The notes under the pieces are model-generated. The model saw nothing but the letters and a program-made list of their open reading frames with translations. It did no database searches and was not told the DNA's origin. Positions 28,411 through 36,654 of a stretch of DNA of 36,862 bases are shown here, piece after piece. Where the stretch lies: the IMG/VR virus record IMGVR_UViG_3300046794_000458, positions 1 to 36,862 of that record; one strand, given 5' to 3'. Within the stretch, counting starts at the first letter, position 1. Every line of letters starts with the position of its first letter. This DNA is from a virus. The position numbers were made by a program, and so were the translations under genes.

Positions 28411-29702
28411 CGGCGACGTGGCGTGATAAGTTGTTGCCGGCTTCGTTCCGGGGGATCAGTTTCTTGATTCCTCAGGCGTCGGTACCGGTGGGCATGAAGG
28501 GTCCGCTGCATGAATTTCCGCAGCGCGACACGCCGTTTTTTGAGCAAATGGGCATGCAGGCCCAAGTGCACAAAATGACCGCGTGGGTGGTGGGCGATGA
28601 CTGCTTTGAGCGGCGCGACAAGCTGATCGAAGCCCTGCAAACCCCTGGTGCCGGCGAGCTGGTGCACCCCTGGTTGGGGCGCCTGCAGGTCAAGGTCGGC
28701 GAGTGCGAGATGGGTCACGAGCGCACCCAGGGCGGGATGGTGACGTTTGAACTGACCTTCTACCCCGACCTGCCGCTGAAGTCGCCGTCGGCCAAGGTCA
28801 ACACCCAGCAGCAAGTGGTGACGTCCTCCAACAGCTTGCTGGATTCCTCACTGGGCCGTTACCAGTCGACGATGGCCACGGTCAATAAGGCCAAGCTGGG
28901 GCTGCTGCAACTGCGCAACAGCCTGTCGGGGGTGTACGGGGTGATCCAGCAGCAGTTTGCGCCGTTCCTGGGCACCTTCTCGACGCTCTCGGGGTTTGCC
29001 CAGTCGCTGATGAACTCGCCCGGCACGCTGTCGTCGCTGTTCTCCAGCTACTTCAGCAGTTTCTCGGGGTTCGACTTTTTCGGTGGCTCCAGTTCTGGCG
29101 GTGGTTCGAGTGGTGGTTCGAGTGGCGGATCGACCGGTGGCTATCGGGCGGCGCTGGCCGAAACGACGCAGCAAAGCCAGGCGGTCATCGCGATCGACAC
29201 GGTCAGTCCGCTGGGTGGCCACGACACGGTAGCCGCCGCGCAGGCCACCGCCAACCTGGTGCAGGACGCGCTGCTGGTGCTGATCGGTTTGATCGTCAGT
29301 GACATGCCGGTGACCCAGCAGCCGGTGTCGCCGGGCTCGACCCCGTCGGTGGAACAGCAGGCCCTGCAGCCGTTGGTGCGCCCGGAGGTGCCGGTGGCGG
29401 ACGATGTCCTGGCGCTGCGCGACAGCCTCAACGAGGCGATCTATACGGCCTCGCTCAAGGCCGACCCGGCGCATTACCTGGTGCTGAACAACCATCGCTT
29501 GGCGCTGGTCAAGCACCTGACGGCGGTGGCCGCCTCGGGGGTGCGCCTGGTCGATGTGACCCCGCCGGAGACGCTGTCGGTCCTGGTGCTGGCTTATCGG
29601 CGCTTCGGTGACGCCACTCGCGAGTCCGAGCTGGTGCAACGCAACCGCATCCGCCATCCCGGTTTTGTGCCGGCGCTGCCGATCAAAATCGCCCAGAGGT
29701 AA
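28407..29702 (+). CDS. Mu gpN-like tail/baseplate protein (DNA circularisation family)
   Basis: A 431-residue protein with the DNA_circ_N domain at the N-terminus: WRDKLLPASFRGISFLIPQA (about 5-24), HEFPQRDTPFFEQMG (about 35-49) and GGMVTFELTFYPD (about 111-123). A Gly/Ser-rich linker (SGGGSSGGSSGGSTGG, about 230-245) separates it from a helical C-terminal half. Mu gpN is a tail and baseplate hub component, named for an older role assignment. From this gene on the sequence is visibly more G+C rich. Confidence 0.88.
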   Translation: MTATWRDKLLPASFRGISFLIPQASVPVGMKGPLHEFPQRDTPFFEQMGMQAQVHKMTAWVVGDDCFERRDKLIEALQTPGAGELVHPWLGRLQVKVGECEMGHERTQGGMVTFELTFYPDLPLKSPSAKVNTQQQVVTSSNSLLDSSLGRYQSTMATVNKAKLGLLQLRNSLSGVYGVIQQQFAPFLGTFSTLSGFAQSLMNSPGTLSSLFSSYFSSFSGFDFFGGSSSGGGSSGGSSGGSTGGYRAALAETTQQSQAVIAIDTVSPLGGHDTVAAAQATANLVQDALLVLIGLIVSDMPVTQQPVSPGSTPSVEQQALQPLVRPEVPVADDVLALRDSLNEAIYTASLKADPAHYLVLNNHRLALVKHLTAVAASGVRLVDVTPPETLSVLVLAYRRFGDATRESELVQRNRIRHPGFVPALPIKIAQR

Positions 29703-29705
29703 CTC

Positions 29706-30821
29706 ATGTCCGATGAACAAAACGCCGTCCGCCTCACGGTCGACGGCCTGGACTACTTCGGCTGGAAAACGGTGGAGATCACCGCCGGCCTGGAAGATCA
29801 GGCGCGCTCGTTTAATCTCAGCCTCACCTGGCAATGGCCGGGGCAACTCGAGCGCCGGCCCATTAGCGAGGGCGCTAAGTGTCAGGTGCGCATCGGTACT
29901 GACCTGGTGCTGACCGGTTGGGCGTTTGCCACGCCGATTGGCTACGACGACAAGCAGATCACCACGTCCATCAGCGGGCGGTCGTTGACCGCGGATCTGG
30001 TCGACTGCGCGGCGGTGAACAAGCCGGGGCAGTGGAGTAACCAGAGCGTGCTGGCCATCGTCAAGGCGCTGGCGGCGCCGTACAACATCAACGTCAGCAG
30101 TGAAATCCCCGAAGGCAGCAAGCTCTCCGACCACACCATCGAGCCGGGCGAGACGGCGTTCGCCTCGATTGACCGGCTGCTGACCTTGTTCCGGGTGTTC
30201 TCCACCGACGATGCGCGCGGCATGGCGGTGTTGGCCAGTCCTGGCAGCGGCGGGCGCGCCTTCGATGCGCTCGAGGTCGGCAAGAACATCAAGTCCGCCG
30301 ATGCTGCGCTGGATTTCTCGGGGGTGTTTTCCGAGTACCAGGTGCTGGGGCAGAAGAGCGGTACCGATGACGAATATGGCGCGTCGGCCTCCGAGGTGTC
30401 CGCCACCCTGAGCGATGACCGGGTCAAGCGCCGGCGGGTGCAGATCATTCAGGAATCCGGGCAGATGACCAACGAGCTGGCCCAGGCGCGGGCCAACTGG
30501 GAGCGCGGGTCGCGCATGGGCAAAGCTCTGGCCACCACCTACACGGTGTACGGCTGGCGTCAGTCCAATGGCCAGCTGTGGCGGCACAACACCCTGGTGC
30601 GGGTGATCGATCCGATCATTGGCTTTGATCGCGACCTGCTGATTTCGCGCATCACCTATTCGCTGAGCGATGCCGGCATGTTGGCCAAGCTGGAAGTCGC
30701 CCCACCGGACAGTTTCGAACCGGAGCCGAAGGATCCGCACAAGGCGCGCAAGGCGAAGAAGGGCGGCAAGGCCGACAACTTCGAGTACCTGATTCCTGCT
30801 GACTACGAGACCAAAAAATGA
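29706..30821 (+). CDS. Mu gpP-like baseplate hub protein
   Basis: A 371-residue hub protein like Mu gpP (gp44) and T4 gp27. Family segments are VRLTVDGLDYFGWKTVEITAGLEDQARSFNLSLT (about 8-41), the ITTSISGRSLTADLVDCAA region (about 86-104) and TVYGWRQSNGQLWRHNTLVRV (about 278-298). The C-terminus is Lys-rich and probably flexible. It links the tube to the spike. It overlaps the gp45-like gene by four bases. Confidence 0.9.
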   Translation: MSDEQNAVRLTVDGLDYFGWKTVEITAGLEDQARSFNLSLTWQWPGQLERRPISEGAKCQVRIGTDLVLTGWAFATPIGYDDKQITTSISGRSLTADLVDCAAVNKPGQWSNQSVLAIVKALAAPYNINVSSEIPEGSKLSDHTIEPGETAFASIDRLLTLFRVFSTDDARGMAVLASPGSGGRAFDALEVGKNIKSADAALDFSGVFSEYQVLGQKSGTDDEYGASASEVSATLSDDRVKRRRVQIIQESGQMTNELAQARANWERGSRMGKALATTYTVYGWRQSNGQLWRHNTLVRVIDPIIGFDRDLLISRITYSLSDAGMLAKLEVAPPDSFEPEPKDPHKARKAKKGGKADNFEYLIPADYETKK

Positions 30822-31327
30822 GCCTGAAAAGTATGCTGGTCCGCGGCACGGTGATCATGGCCGATGCCGCGCGCAAGCTCCAAACCCTGCAGGTGCGTCT
30901 CACCGCCGGGGAAATCAAGGACGGCGCCGAGCACTTCGAGGCGTATGGCTTTACCAGTCACCCGCTGGCCGAGGCCGAAGTGCTGACCGCGTTTCTCGGT
31001 GGCGACCGGTCCCACGCCGTGGTGCTGGTGGCCTCGGATCGCCGGTACCGGATCAAGGAGCTGAAGCCGGGCGAGGTGGCGATCTACACCGATGAAGGCG
31101 ACAAGGTCCATTTCAAGCGCGGACGGATCATCGAGATCGAGACCGAAACGCTGAACATCAAAGCGACCAACTCAGTGAACTTTGACACCCCGACCATCAC
31201 CCAGACCGGGCGGATTGAATCGCAGGGCGACCAGGTCGCCGGCGGCATCAGTCAAATCGAACACCTGCACGGCAACGTGCAGGGCGGCGATGGCCAGAGC
31301 GGGCCGCCCGTGGGAGGTGCGGGATGA
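30818..31327 (+). CDS. Baseplate central spike (Mu gp45-like)
   Basis: A 169-residue spike protein. An OB-fold-like N-terminus (KLQTLQVRLTAGEIKDGAEHFEAYGF, about 20-45) leads into repeating beta segments. The C-terminal HLHGNVQGG supplies the His-X-His motif (about 149-151) that binds iron at the tip of Mu-type membrane-piercing spikes. It is a trimer in the family and pierces the outer membrane. Confidence 0.9.
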   Translation: MSLKSMLVRGTVIMADAARKLQTLQVRLTAGEIKDGAEHFEAYGFTSHPLAEAEVLTAFLGGDRSHAVVLVASDRRYRIKELKPGEVAIYTDEGDKVHFKRGRIIEIETETLNIKATNSVNFDTPTITQTGRIESQGDQVAGGISQIEHLHGNVQGGDGQSGPPVGGAG

Positions 31328-31719
31328 GCGCCGACGCGCTGCACGCCGACCTGACGCGGGCGGTGATCATTAGCCTCTACACCTGGCGCCGCGCCGCCAC
31401 CGATGACCCGGTCGACGACGAGGAGCGGTTCGGCTGGTGGGGCGACAGCTACCCGGCCATCGCCGATGACCGGATCGGCTCGCGCTTGTGGCTGCTGCGC
31501 CGGGTCAAGCTGACCGCGCAAACCCAGCGCGATGCCGAGTTCTACGCGCGCGAGGCGCTGCAGTGGCTGCTTGACGATGGCCAGGTGATCGGCCTCGAGA
31601 TCAGCAGTGAGCAGGTCGACCTCAATCGCTTAAACCTGCTCACCACGCTGACGGTCCCCAGTGGCGCGCGGCTGAACATCAACCCTTCTTCTGCCTGGCA
31701 GGTGATCTATGCCGTATGA
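31324..31719 (+). CDS. Baseplate wedge protein (Mu gp46-like)
   Basis: A 131-residue GP46-family protein (gpW/gp25-like). DEERFGWWGDSYP (about 34-46), GSRLWLLRR (about 52-60) and the RDAEFYAREALQWLLDDGQV segment (about 69-88) are the familiar motifs. It forms the wedge that ties the sheath to the baseplate. It overlaps both neighbours. Confidence 0.9.
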   Translation: MSADALHADLTRAVIISLYTWRRAATDDPVDDEERFGWWGDSYPAIADDRIGSRLWLLRRVKLTAQTQRDAEFYAREALQWLLDDGQVIGLEISSEQVDLNRLNLLTTLTVPSGARLNINPSSAWQVIYAV

Positions 31720-32746
31720 AACCCCCACGCTACCGGTGCTGGTCAGTCGCGCCCAAGCCGACCTGGCGGGCGATGCCTTGCGCCGCTCCGATGCGCAGGT
31801 GCTGGCCCGTGCGCACGCCGGTGTGGCCTATGGGCTGTACGGCTACCTGAACTGGATGGCCGATCAAATCCTGCCGGATTCGGCGGATGAGGAAACCCTG
31901 GAGCGCATCGCCGCGCTGCGCTTGAACGAGCCGCGTAAGCCGGCCCAGCCCGCCGAAGGCCCGGCCAGTTTCATGGCCGCCGCCGGTGGCGTGCTCGATG
32001 TCGACACCGTGCTGCAGGCCGCGGATGGCCGCACTTACAAGGTCACCGTCGGCGTTACCACGGTGGCCGGGCTCAACAGCACCACGTTGGAGGCGGTGGA
32101 CGCCGGCACTCTCGGCAATGCCGACGCCGGCCTGACGCTGACCTTGGTCCAGCCGGTGGCGGGGGTGGCCAGCACCTTTACCGTGTTGGCCCCTGGCCTG
32201 GCCGGCGGGGTGGCCCAGGAGAGTGTCGAGGCGCTACGCGCGCGGGTGATCCGCTCCTACCGGGTGATTGCCCACGGTGGCTCGGCGGAGGATTACGAGA
32301 CCTGGGCGCTGGAAGTGCCGGGCGTCACCCGCGCCTGGTGCCGGCGTAATTACCTGGGACCAGGCACCGTCGGGCTGTTCGTGATGCGCGATAAGGATGT
32401 TGTGCCCGTGCCGAATCCGGCGCAGCTGGCCGAGGTGAAAGCCTACATCGAGGCGCCGCGCCCGGTGACGGCCGAGCTGTACGTCTTGCCGCCGGTGCTG
32501 CGGCCCGTGCTGTACAGCATCCACGCGGTGCCGGATACCTCAGCCGTGCGCGCCGCCGTCGAGGTGCAGCTGCGCGATCTGCATCAGCGCGAAGCCGGTC
32601 TCGGCGACACGCTGCTGATCACTCATATCCGTGAAGCGGTCAGTGGCTCCGCAGGCGAAACTGACCACCAGCTGACGGCGCCGGTGGCGGACCAGGTACC
32701 GACGACCAATGAAATTCTGACGTTCGGGGGTATCACATGGCTGTAG
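31709..32746 (+). CDS. Baseplate J-like protein (Mu gp47)
   Basis: A 345-residue Baseplate_J protein. YETPTLPVLVSRAQADLAGDALRRSDAQVLARA (about 2-34), then YGLYGYLNWMADQILPDSADEETLERIAALR (about 39-69), and the central beta region with GLAGGVAQESVEALRARVIRSYR and EVPGVTRAWC (about 205) are all typical. It forms the ring of wedges with the gp46- and gp48-like proteins. It begins 11 bases inside the gp46-like gene. Confidence 0.92.
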   Translation: MPYETPTLPVLVSRAQADLAGDALRRSDAQVLARAHAGVAYGLYGYLNWMADQILPDSADEETLERIAALRLNEPRKPAQPAEGPASFMAAAGGVLDVDTVLQAADGRTYKVTVGVTTVAGLNSTTLEAVDAGTLGNADAGLTLTLVQPVAGVASTFTVLAPGLAGGVAQESVEALRARVIRSYRVIAHGGSAEDYETWALEVPGVTRAWCRRNYLGPGTVGLFVMRDKDVVPVPNPAQLAEVKAYIEAPRPVTAELYVLPPVLRPVLYSIHAVPDTSAVRAAVEVQLRDLHQREAGLGDTLLITHIREAVSGSAGETDHQLTAPVADQVPTTNEILTFGGITWL

Positions 32747-33336
32747 CGCGCACGGCTGAGCAATACCGTCAGCAGCTGCGCGGGCTGCTGCCGTCAGGCC
32801 CGGCCTGGGATCCCGAGCTGGTCCCGGAGATCGAGCTGGTGTTGCAGGGGGTCGCCCTCGAGTTCTCGCGCCTCGAAGGGCGGGCCGTCGACCTGCTGAA
32901 TGAAATGGATCCGGCCGGCGTCAGTGAGCTGGTGCCAGATTGGGAGGCGGTGATGGGCTTGCCCGATCCGTGCCTGGGGTTGAACCCGGCGTTTGAAGAT
33001 CGGCGTTTGGCGGTGCGCCGGCGCTTGGTCGAGGTGGGGGGGCAGAGCCGCGCCTACTTCCTGGCCATCGCCGTCAGCCAGGGCTACCCGAACGCTACCA
33101 TCACCGAGCATCGAGCGCCCCGTATGGGGCGTTCGCGGTTTGGGGCGGCGCGCTTCGGCACCTGGAACGCGCAGTTCATGTGGACGCTCAACACCGGCAG
33201 CCGGCAGAAGAAAGGGCGGCGCTTTGGCGTCAGCTACTGGGGCGAGCGCTTCGGCGCCAATCCCGGTAACGCCATTGAGTGCCTGATCCACCGCACCGCA
33301 CCGGCGCACACCGTCGTGCACATCAATTTTGACTAA
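32737..33336 (+). CDS. Baseplate wedge protein (Mu gp48-like, DUF2313)
   Basis: A 199-residue DUF2313 protein. The N-terminal YRQQLRGLLPSGPAWDP (about 9-25) and LNEMDPAGVSELVPDWEAVMGLPDPCL (about 49-75) are the family signature. The C-terminal part with RFGAARFGTW...RRFGVSYWGERFG and ends HRTAPAHTVV links to tail fibres. It overlaps the gp47-like gene by 10 bases. Confidence 0.9.
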   Translation: MAVARTAEQYRQQLRGLLPSGPAWDPELVPEIELVLQGVALEFSRLEGRAVDLLNEMDPAGVSELVPDWEAVMGLPDPCLGLNPAFEDRRLAVRRRLVEVGGQSRAYFLAIAVSQGYPNATITEHRAPRMGRSRFGAARFGTWNAQFMWTLNTGSRQKKGRRFGVSYWGERFGANPGNAIECLIHRTAPAHTVVHINFD

Positions 33337-33347
33337 GGGGAAACACC

Positions 33348-34895
33348 GTGGATTATCCAAAAAGCCTCCCGAGTATCGGGCTGGTCGGCGGCAAGTTTGT
33401 TGACGAGGACGCCGTCACCGGGACACCGGGATCCTTGATCCCCGCCCAGTGGGGCAATGCCGTCACCGATGAACTCCTGGTGCTCATCGCCGCGAGCGGA
33501 TTGGTGCCTGATGAAAACGACAACACCCAGCTGGCGGCGGCCATCAACAAGATCGCGCAGAAAGGCCAGGTCGTTTATGCGCTGGATACCGGGGTCGCGA
33601 ACGTTTACGCGGCGAGTTTTACGCCGGCGATCACCGCCCTGGTTGACGGCATGGTACTGAAGGTCAAAGCGAAAACCGCGAATAGCGGGGCCTGCACGTT
33701 TAACCCGAATGGCTTGGGGGCCAAGGCGATTGTCGGCGGTGGTCACGGTGCGCTGCAGGGCGGTGAGATCATCGCCAATGGTGACGTGTGGCTGCAGTAC
33801 AACAGCTCCATTGGTGGCGGCTCCTGGATCCTGGTTGATAGCACGGGCGGCGCCCTGCCGCTGGCCCCGGCGACTAAAAGCCTGCACGCGATACAGGTGG
33901 CTCAGGTTCAGGCCGGGACCGGTCTGTATGCCGCTGACACCGGGGCCGGCAGCGCCTATACGGTGGCCTATGCGCCGGTCATTACCGCGCTGACCGATGG
34001 TATGACGCTTCACTTTAAAGCGCTGACGTCGAACACCGGTGCCAGCACGTTTTCGCCGAGTGGCCTGGCCGCCAAAGCCATCGTGGGCTTGGCGCACGCG
34101 GCGCTGCAGGGCGGGGAAATTTTCGCGACGGGCACCTGCACGGTGGCCTACTCCTTGACCCTGGATAAGTGGGTGCTGATCAGTTGTTCGGGGGGCGCTA
34201 CGCAAGTCGCGGCGGCCACGCAAAGTCAGCACGCGCTGTCACTTGGCCAGGCCAACACCTTGTATGCCGGGCTTGGCGCTGTGCCTGGCCAGATGGAGTG
34301 GTTCGCCACAATGGCCCCCCCTGCCACCTTCCTGGCGTCCAACGGTTCGGCGGTTTCTCGTGCTACATACACCAACTTGTTTAATGCCATTACTGCGCAG
34401 ACCACTGGCTCGGTCACCAATGGCAGTAACAGCATCACCGGCGTGACCAGTCCAGCCCCTGCGTCGATGTGGGTCGGCATGCCAATTAGCGGGCCGGGTA
34501 TTCCGGCCGGTGCAACCGTCTCGGCAGTCGGTGCCAGCACCATCACCCTGTCGGCGAATGCCACGGCCACCAACGCCGCCGCTGCTCTGGTAATCGCGCC
34601 TCACGGTGTCGGTGATGGCTCTACGACGTTTAACGTCCCTGATGGGCGCGGCGTGGATTTTCGAGGCTGGGATAACGGCCGAGGCATGGACGCGGGCCGG
34701 GTGTTTGGTAGTTATCAAGCTGACCAGTTCCCTGTTCACGGTCACTCCTATGGCTCTACTGCTGTCGTCCAAGTCGGCTCCGGTACCACTGTTCTTCAGC
34801 CGGGTACTGGGTCTTCGTCCACCACATTCGGGGCGGGCAGCGGTTCAGAAACGCGCGTGAAAAACATCGCGCTCCTACCGTGCATTAAATATTAA
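33348..34895 (+). CDS. Tail fibre with internal repeats and collar-type C-terminus
   Basis: A 515-residue host-recognition fibre, starting at GTG with AAGGGG upstream. The N-terminus (DYPKSLPSIGLVGGKFVDED, AQWGNAVTDELLVLIAASGL) attaches to the baseplate. Two tandem repeats of roughly 100 residues follow (beginning YALDTGVANVYAASFTPAIT and YAADTGAGSAYTVAYAPVIT). The C-terminus is a phage collar domain (GQMEWFATMAPP...NLFNAI, then GVGDGSTTFNVPDGRGVDFRGWDNGRG) interrupted by an inserted ~65-residue beta-rich segment. It ends KNIALLPCIKY, the usual collar end. Confidence 0.88.
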   Translation: MDYPKSLPSIGLVGGKFVDEDAVTGTPGSLIPAQWGNAVTDELLVLIAASGLVPDENDNTQLAAAINKIAQKGQVVYALDTGVANVYAASFTPAITALVDGMVLKVKAKTANSGACTFNPNGLGAKAIVGGGHGALQGGEIIANGDVWLQYNSSIGGGSWILVDSTGGALPLAPATKSLHAIQVAQVQAGTGLYAADTGAGSAYTVAYAPVITALTDGMTLHFKALTSNTGASTFSPSGLAAKAIVGLAHAALQGGEIFATGTCTVAYSLTLDKWVLISCSGGATQVAAATQSQHALSLGQANTLYAGLGAVPGQMEWFATMAPPATFLASNGSAVSRATYTNLFNAITAQTTGSVTNGSNSITGVTSPAPASMWVGMPISGPGIPAGATVSAVGASTITLSANATATNAAAALVIAPHGVGDGSTTFNVPDGRGVDFRGWDNGRGMDAGRVFGSYQADQFPVHGHSYGSTAVVQVGSGTTVLQPGTGSSSTTFGAGSGSETRVKNIALLPCIKY

Positions 34896-34909
34896 CTGAG
34901 GTACGTATC

Positions 34910-35149
34910 ATGACGCGGTCCGTAATTGCTTTTAGCTTTTACCCTGACACTGGCGAGTTCATCGGACTGACCGATGCCTTTGAGTCGCCATTGGAGCCGG
35001 GGATCTTTCTTTACCCAGCGCACTCAACTTCGATTGAGCCGCCTTCTTTTGATAGTGCCCAGGTATGCGTATTTGACGGGGAGGCATGGCACCTAAGTAC
35101 TCGCCCGGTAGAACCGGATCCTGAGTTGCCGCCAGACCAGCTGCCATAA
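34910..35149 (+). CDS. Small protein after the tail fibre (possible fibre partner)
   Basis: A 79-residue soluble acidic protein (SVIAFSFYPDTGEFIGLTDAFESPLEPGIFLYPAHST...). The segment VCVFDGEAWHLS resembles the 'f.g..W.l..' pattern of small tail-fibre-associated and assembly proteins, and the Pro-rich end EPDPELPPDQLP suits a binding tail. Its place directly after the fibre gene supports that. It is much shorter than typical fibre assembly chaperones. Confidence 0.65.
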   Translation: MTRSVIAFSFYPDTGEFIGLTDAFESPLEPGIFLYPAHSTSIEPPSFDSAQVCVFDGEAWHLSTRPVEPDPELPPDQLP

Positions 35150-35163
35150 GGCATCAACGAAGC

Positions 35164-35187
35164 GCCCGCCACTGAGCGGGCTTTTTT
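35164..35187 (+). terminator. Terminator-like hairpin before the endolysin
   Basis: GCCCGC/GCGGGC with a 6-nt loop followed by six T residues, between the fibre-linked gene and the lysis genes. Confidence 0.7.
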
Positions 35188-35203
35188 ACGCCTGGGGAAA
35201 ACC

Positions 35204-35737
35204 ATGTCCATCACCCAGCAGCGGTTGCTGCAGATTCTCCCGAACGCCGGCGCCAAAGCCGGCGTTTTTGCACCTGTCCTTAATACGGCAATGCAGCGGT
35301 TCCAGATTGTCGGGGCCAAGCGTGTCGCCGCATTCATCGCTCAGATCGGCCATGAGTCTGGCCAGTTGGTCTACGTCCGTGAGATTTGGGGGCCAACCTT
35401 AGCCCAGAAGGGCTACGAGGGGCGGGCGGACCTGGGCAACACCGTCGCGGGCGATGGCTTCAAGTATCGTGGCCGGGGCCTGATCCAGATCACCGGTCGA
35501 GCCAACTACGCAGCGTGCGGCGAAGCGCTCGGCCTGGACCTGATCAGCCAGCCGGAGTTGCTCGAGCAGCCGCAGTATGCGTGCCTGTCGGCTGCGTGGT
35601 TCTGGGCGACCAAGGGACTAAACACGCTGGCCGATTCCGACAAGTTCGAAACCATCACCCGTCGGATCAACGGAGGGCTCAATGGCCAGGCGGATCGGCT
35701 GAAGTTGTGGGCAAAGGCGTTGGCGGTGCTGGCGTGA
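35204..35737 (+). CDS. Endolysin, glycoside hydrolase family 19
   Basis: A 177-residue lysozyme-like enzyme of the GH19 chitinase family that cuts peptidoglycan at lysis. The catalytic Glu lies in AQIGHESGQLVYVREIWGPTLAQ (HES at about 49-51). The substrate-groove segments GDGFKYRGRGLIQITGRANYAACG (about 84-107) and the C-terminal ITRRINGG are diagnostic. There is no signal peptide, so release needs the holin. The end overlaps the Rz start by four bases. Confidence 0.95.
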   Translation: MSITQQRLLQILPNAGAKAGVFAPVLNTAMQRFQIVGAKRVAAFIAQIGHESGQLVYVREIWGPTLAQKGYEGRADLGNTVAGDGFKYRGRGLIQITGRANYAACGEALGLDLISQPELLEQPQYACLSAAWFWATKGLNTLADSDKFETITRRINGGLNGQADRLKLWAKALAVLA

Positions 35738-36255
35738 TTCCGCTTGAATGGCGTGTCGTTTGCGCCCTGGTATTGGTTGCGCTGCTGACGGCCGGTAGCG
35801 GGGCGGTCGCATGGCGCTGGCAGGCGAACAGCTACGACAAGCAGCTCGCCGAACAGGCCCGATTGCACAGCGATGACCTGTCAGCCATTAGCAACGCGGC
35901 CGCCGCCCAGGTCCGCGCCGATCAGAATAAGCGCCTGGAGCTCGAGCAGCGCCTGTCGGGCAGCGAGCAATCCCATTATAAGGAACTGAGTGATGCTCAA
36001 ACCAACCAAGCTCGCCTGCGCGATCGCCTTGCCACTTCTGATTTGCGGCTGTCAGTCCTCCTCGACACTGCGGATCCAGCCAGTCGTTGCTCGGTGCCAG
36101 CCAGTCCCGGCGCCGGCAGCGTGGTTTATGGAGGAGCGCGCGCCCAACTTGACCCAGCGCATGCTCAACGAATTGTCGCCATCACCGACGGCGGCGACCA
36201 AGGACTGATTGCACTGGCAGCATGCCAAGCTTACGTTCGCGAAGTGAGCCGATAA
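35734..36255 (+). CDS. Inner-membrane spanin (Rz)
   Basis: A 173-residue i-spanin starting at the GTG at 35734, overlapping the endolysin stop. One N-terminal membrane segment (about 7-28, VVCALVLVALLTAGSGAVAWRW) is followed by a long periplasmic coiled coil (about 30-115, DKQLAEQARLHSDDLSAISN...). It pairs with the outer-membrane lipoprotein Rz1, encoded inside this gene in another frame, to fuse the inner and outer membranes in the last step of lysis. Confidence 0.85.
   Translation: MIPLEWRVVCALVLVALLTAGSGAVAWRWQANSYDKQLAEQARLHSDDLSAISNAAAAQVRADQNKRLELEQRLSGSEQSHYKELSDAQTNQARLRDRLATSDLRLSVLLDTADPASRCSVPASPGAGSVVYGGARAQLDPAHAQRIVAITDGGDQGLIALAACQAYVREVSR
35993..36208 (+). CDS. Outer-membrane lipoprotein spanin (Rz1), nested in Rz
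   Basis: A 71-residue lipoprotein wholly within the Rz gene in a different frame. The ATG at 35993 has AAGGA nine bases upstream. It has a hydrophobic signal peptide ending in the lipobox LLICGC (the Cys is the modified residue), then a Pro-rich mature part (QPVVARCQPVPAPAAW). This is the classic nested Rz1 layout of lambda. It reaches the outer membrane and pairs with Rz. Confidence 0.85.
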   Translation: MLKPTKLACAIALPLLICGCQSSSTLRIQPVVARCQPVPAPAAWFMEERAPNLTQRMLNELSPSPTAATKD

Positions 36256-36257
36256 TT

Positions 36258-36620
36258 CTACTTTCTTCCGGTCAGCGGATCGGTTCCAGTCAAGTCTTTG
36301 AGTTTTGCGCATAACTCGCTGATCAACTTATTGTTTGCCATCAACTCCCAGCTGCTTTTCGTCTCAATATCGGTGGCTCTACGGTTTGAATCTGCAAGGT
36401 CGGCCCTGGCTTTCAACAATTCCGCACGTAGCACTCCGCACTCTTTGGTGACATCCGCATGCATTTGCACCAGGCCGAAGATGTCTTCGCGAGCTTTGCG
36501 TAACTGCAGAGTCAGTTCCTGCACCTCGTTCTCGGTTATGCGCAGGAAATAACGACAGGTCTCAAGCTCAGTCGGGCAGCCAAGCCAGTCGCTGGTGTCT
36601 TCAATTTCTATAGCGTCCAC
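36258..36620 (-). CDS. LexA-box-controlled coiled-coil protein, unknown function
   Basis: A 120-residue protein, mostly helical coiled coil (about 20-112, heptad-like Leu/Ile in YFLRITENEVQELTLQLRKAREDIFGL and LRAELLKARADLADSN). It runs opposite to the lysis genes. The start is GTG at 36620 with AAGG about eight bases upstream. A LexA-like box at 36639-36654 overlaps its candidate promoter. The place at the right end, opposite orientation and SOS-type control recall Tum of phage 186, an SOS-induced antirepressor, but no sequence similarity is claimed. The product could instead be a lysogenic conversion protein. Confidence 0.65.
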   Translation of the reverse strand: MDAIEIEDTSDWLGCPTELETCRYFLRITENEVQELTLQLRKAREDIFGLVQMHADVTKECGVLRAELLKARADLADSNRRATDIETKSSWELMANNKLISELCAKLKDLTGTDPLTGRK

Positions 36621-36638
36621 GGTCGCGCCTTGTCTGTA

Positions 36639-36654
36639 CTGGTTGCATATACAG
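36639..36654 (-). promoter_or_regulatory. LexA-like (SOS) box
   Basis: On the minus strand CTGTATATGCAACCAG matches the CTGT-N8-ACAG consensus with a perfect first half (CTGTATAT) and CCAG in place of ACAG. It covers the -10 region of the promoter of the 36258-36620 gene, the usual position for LexA repression. Confidence 0.6.

Noticed and set aside
28848-30740. A 630-codon leftward open frame opposite the gpN- and gpP-like genes
   Set aside because: It covers two well recognised rightward genes, is Arg/Gln/Gly-rich with no domain, and reflects high GC at third positions.
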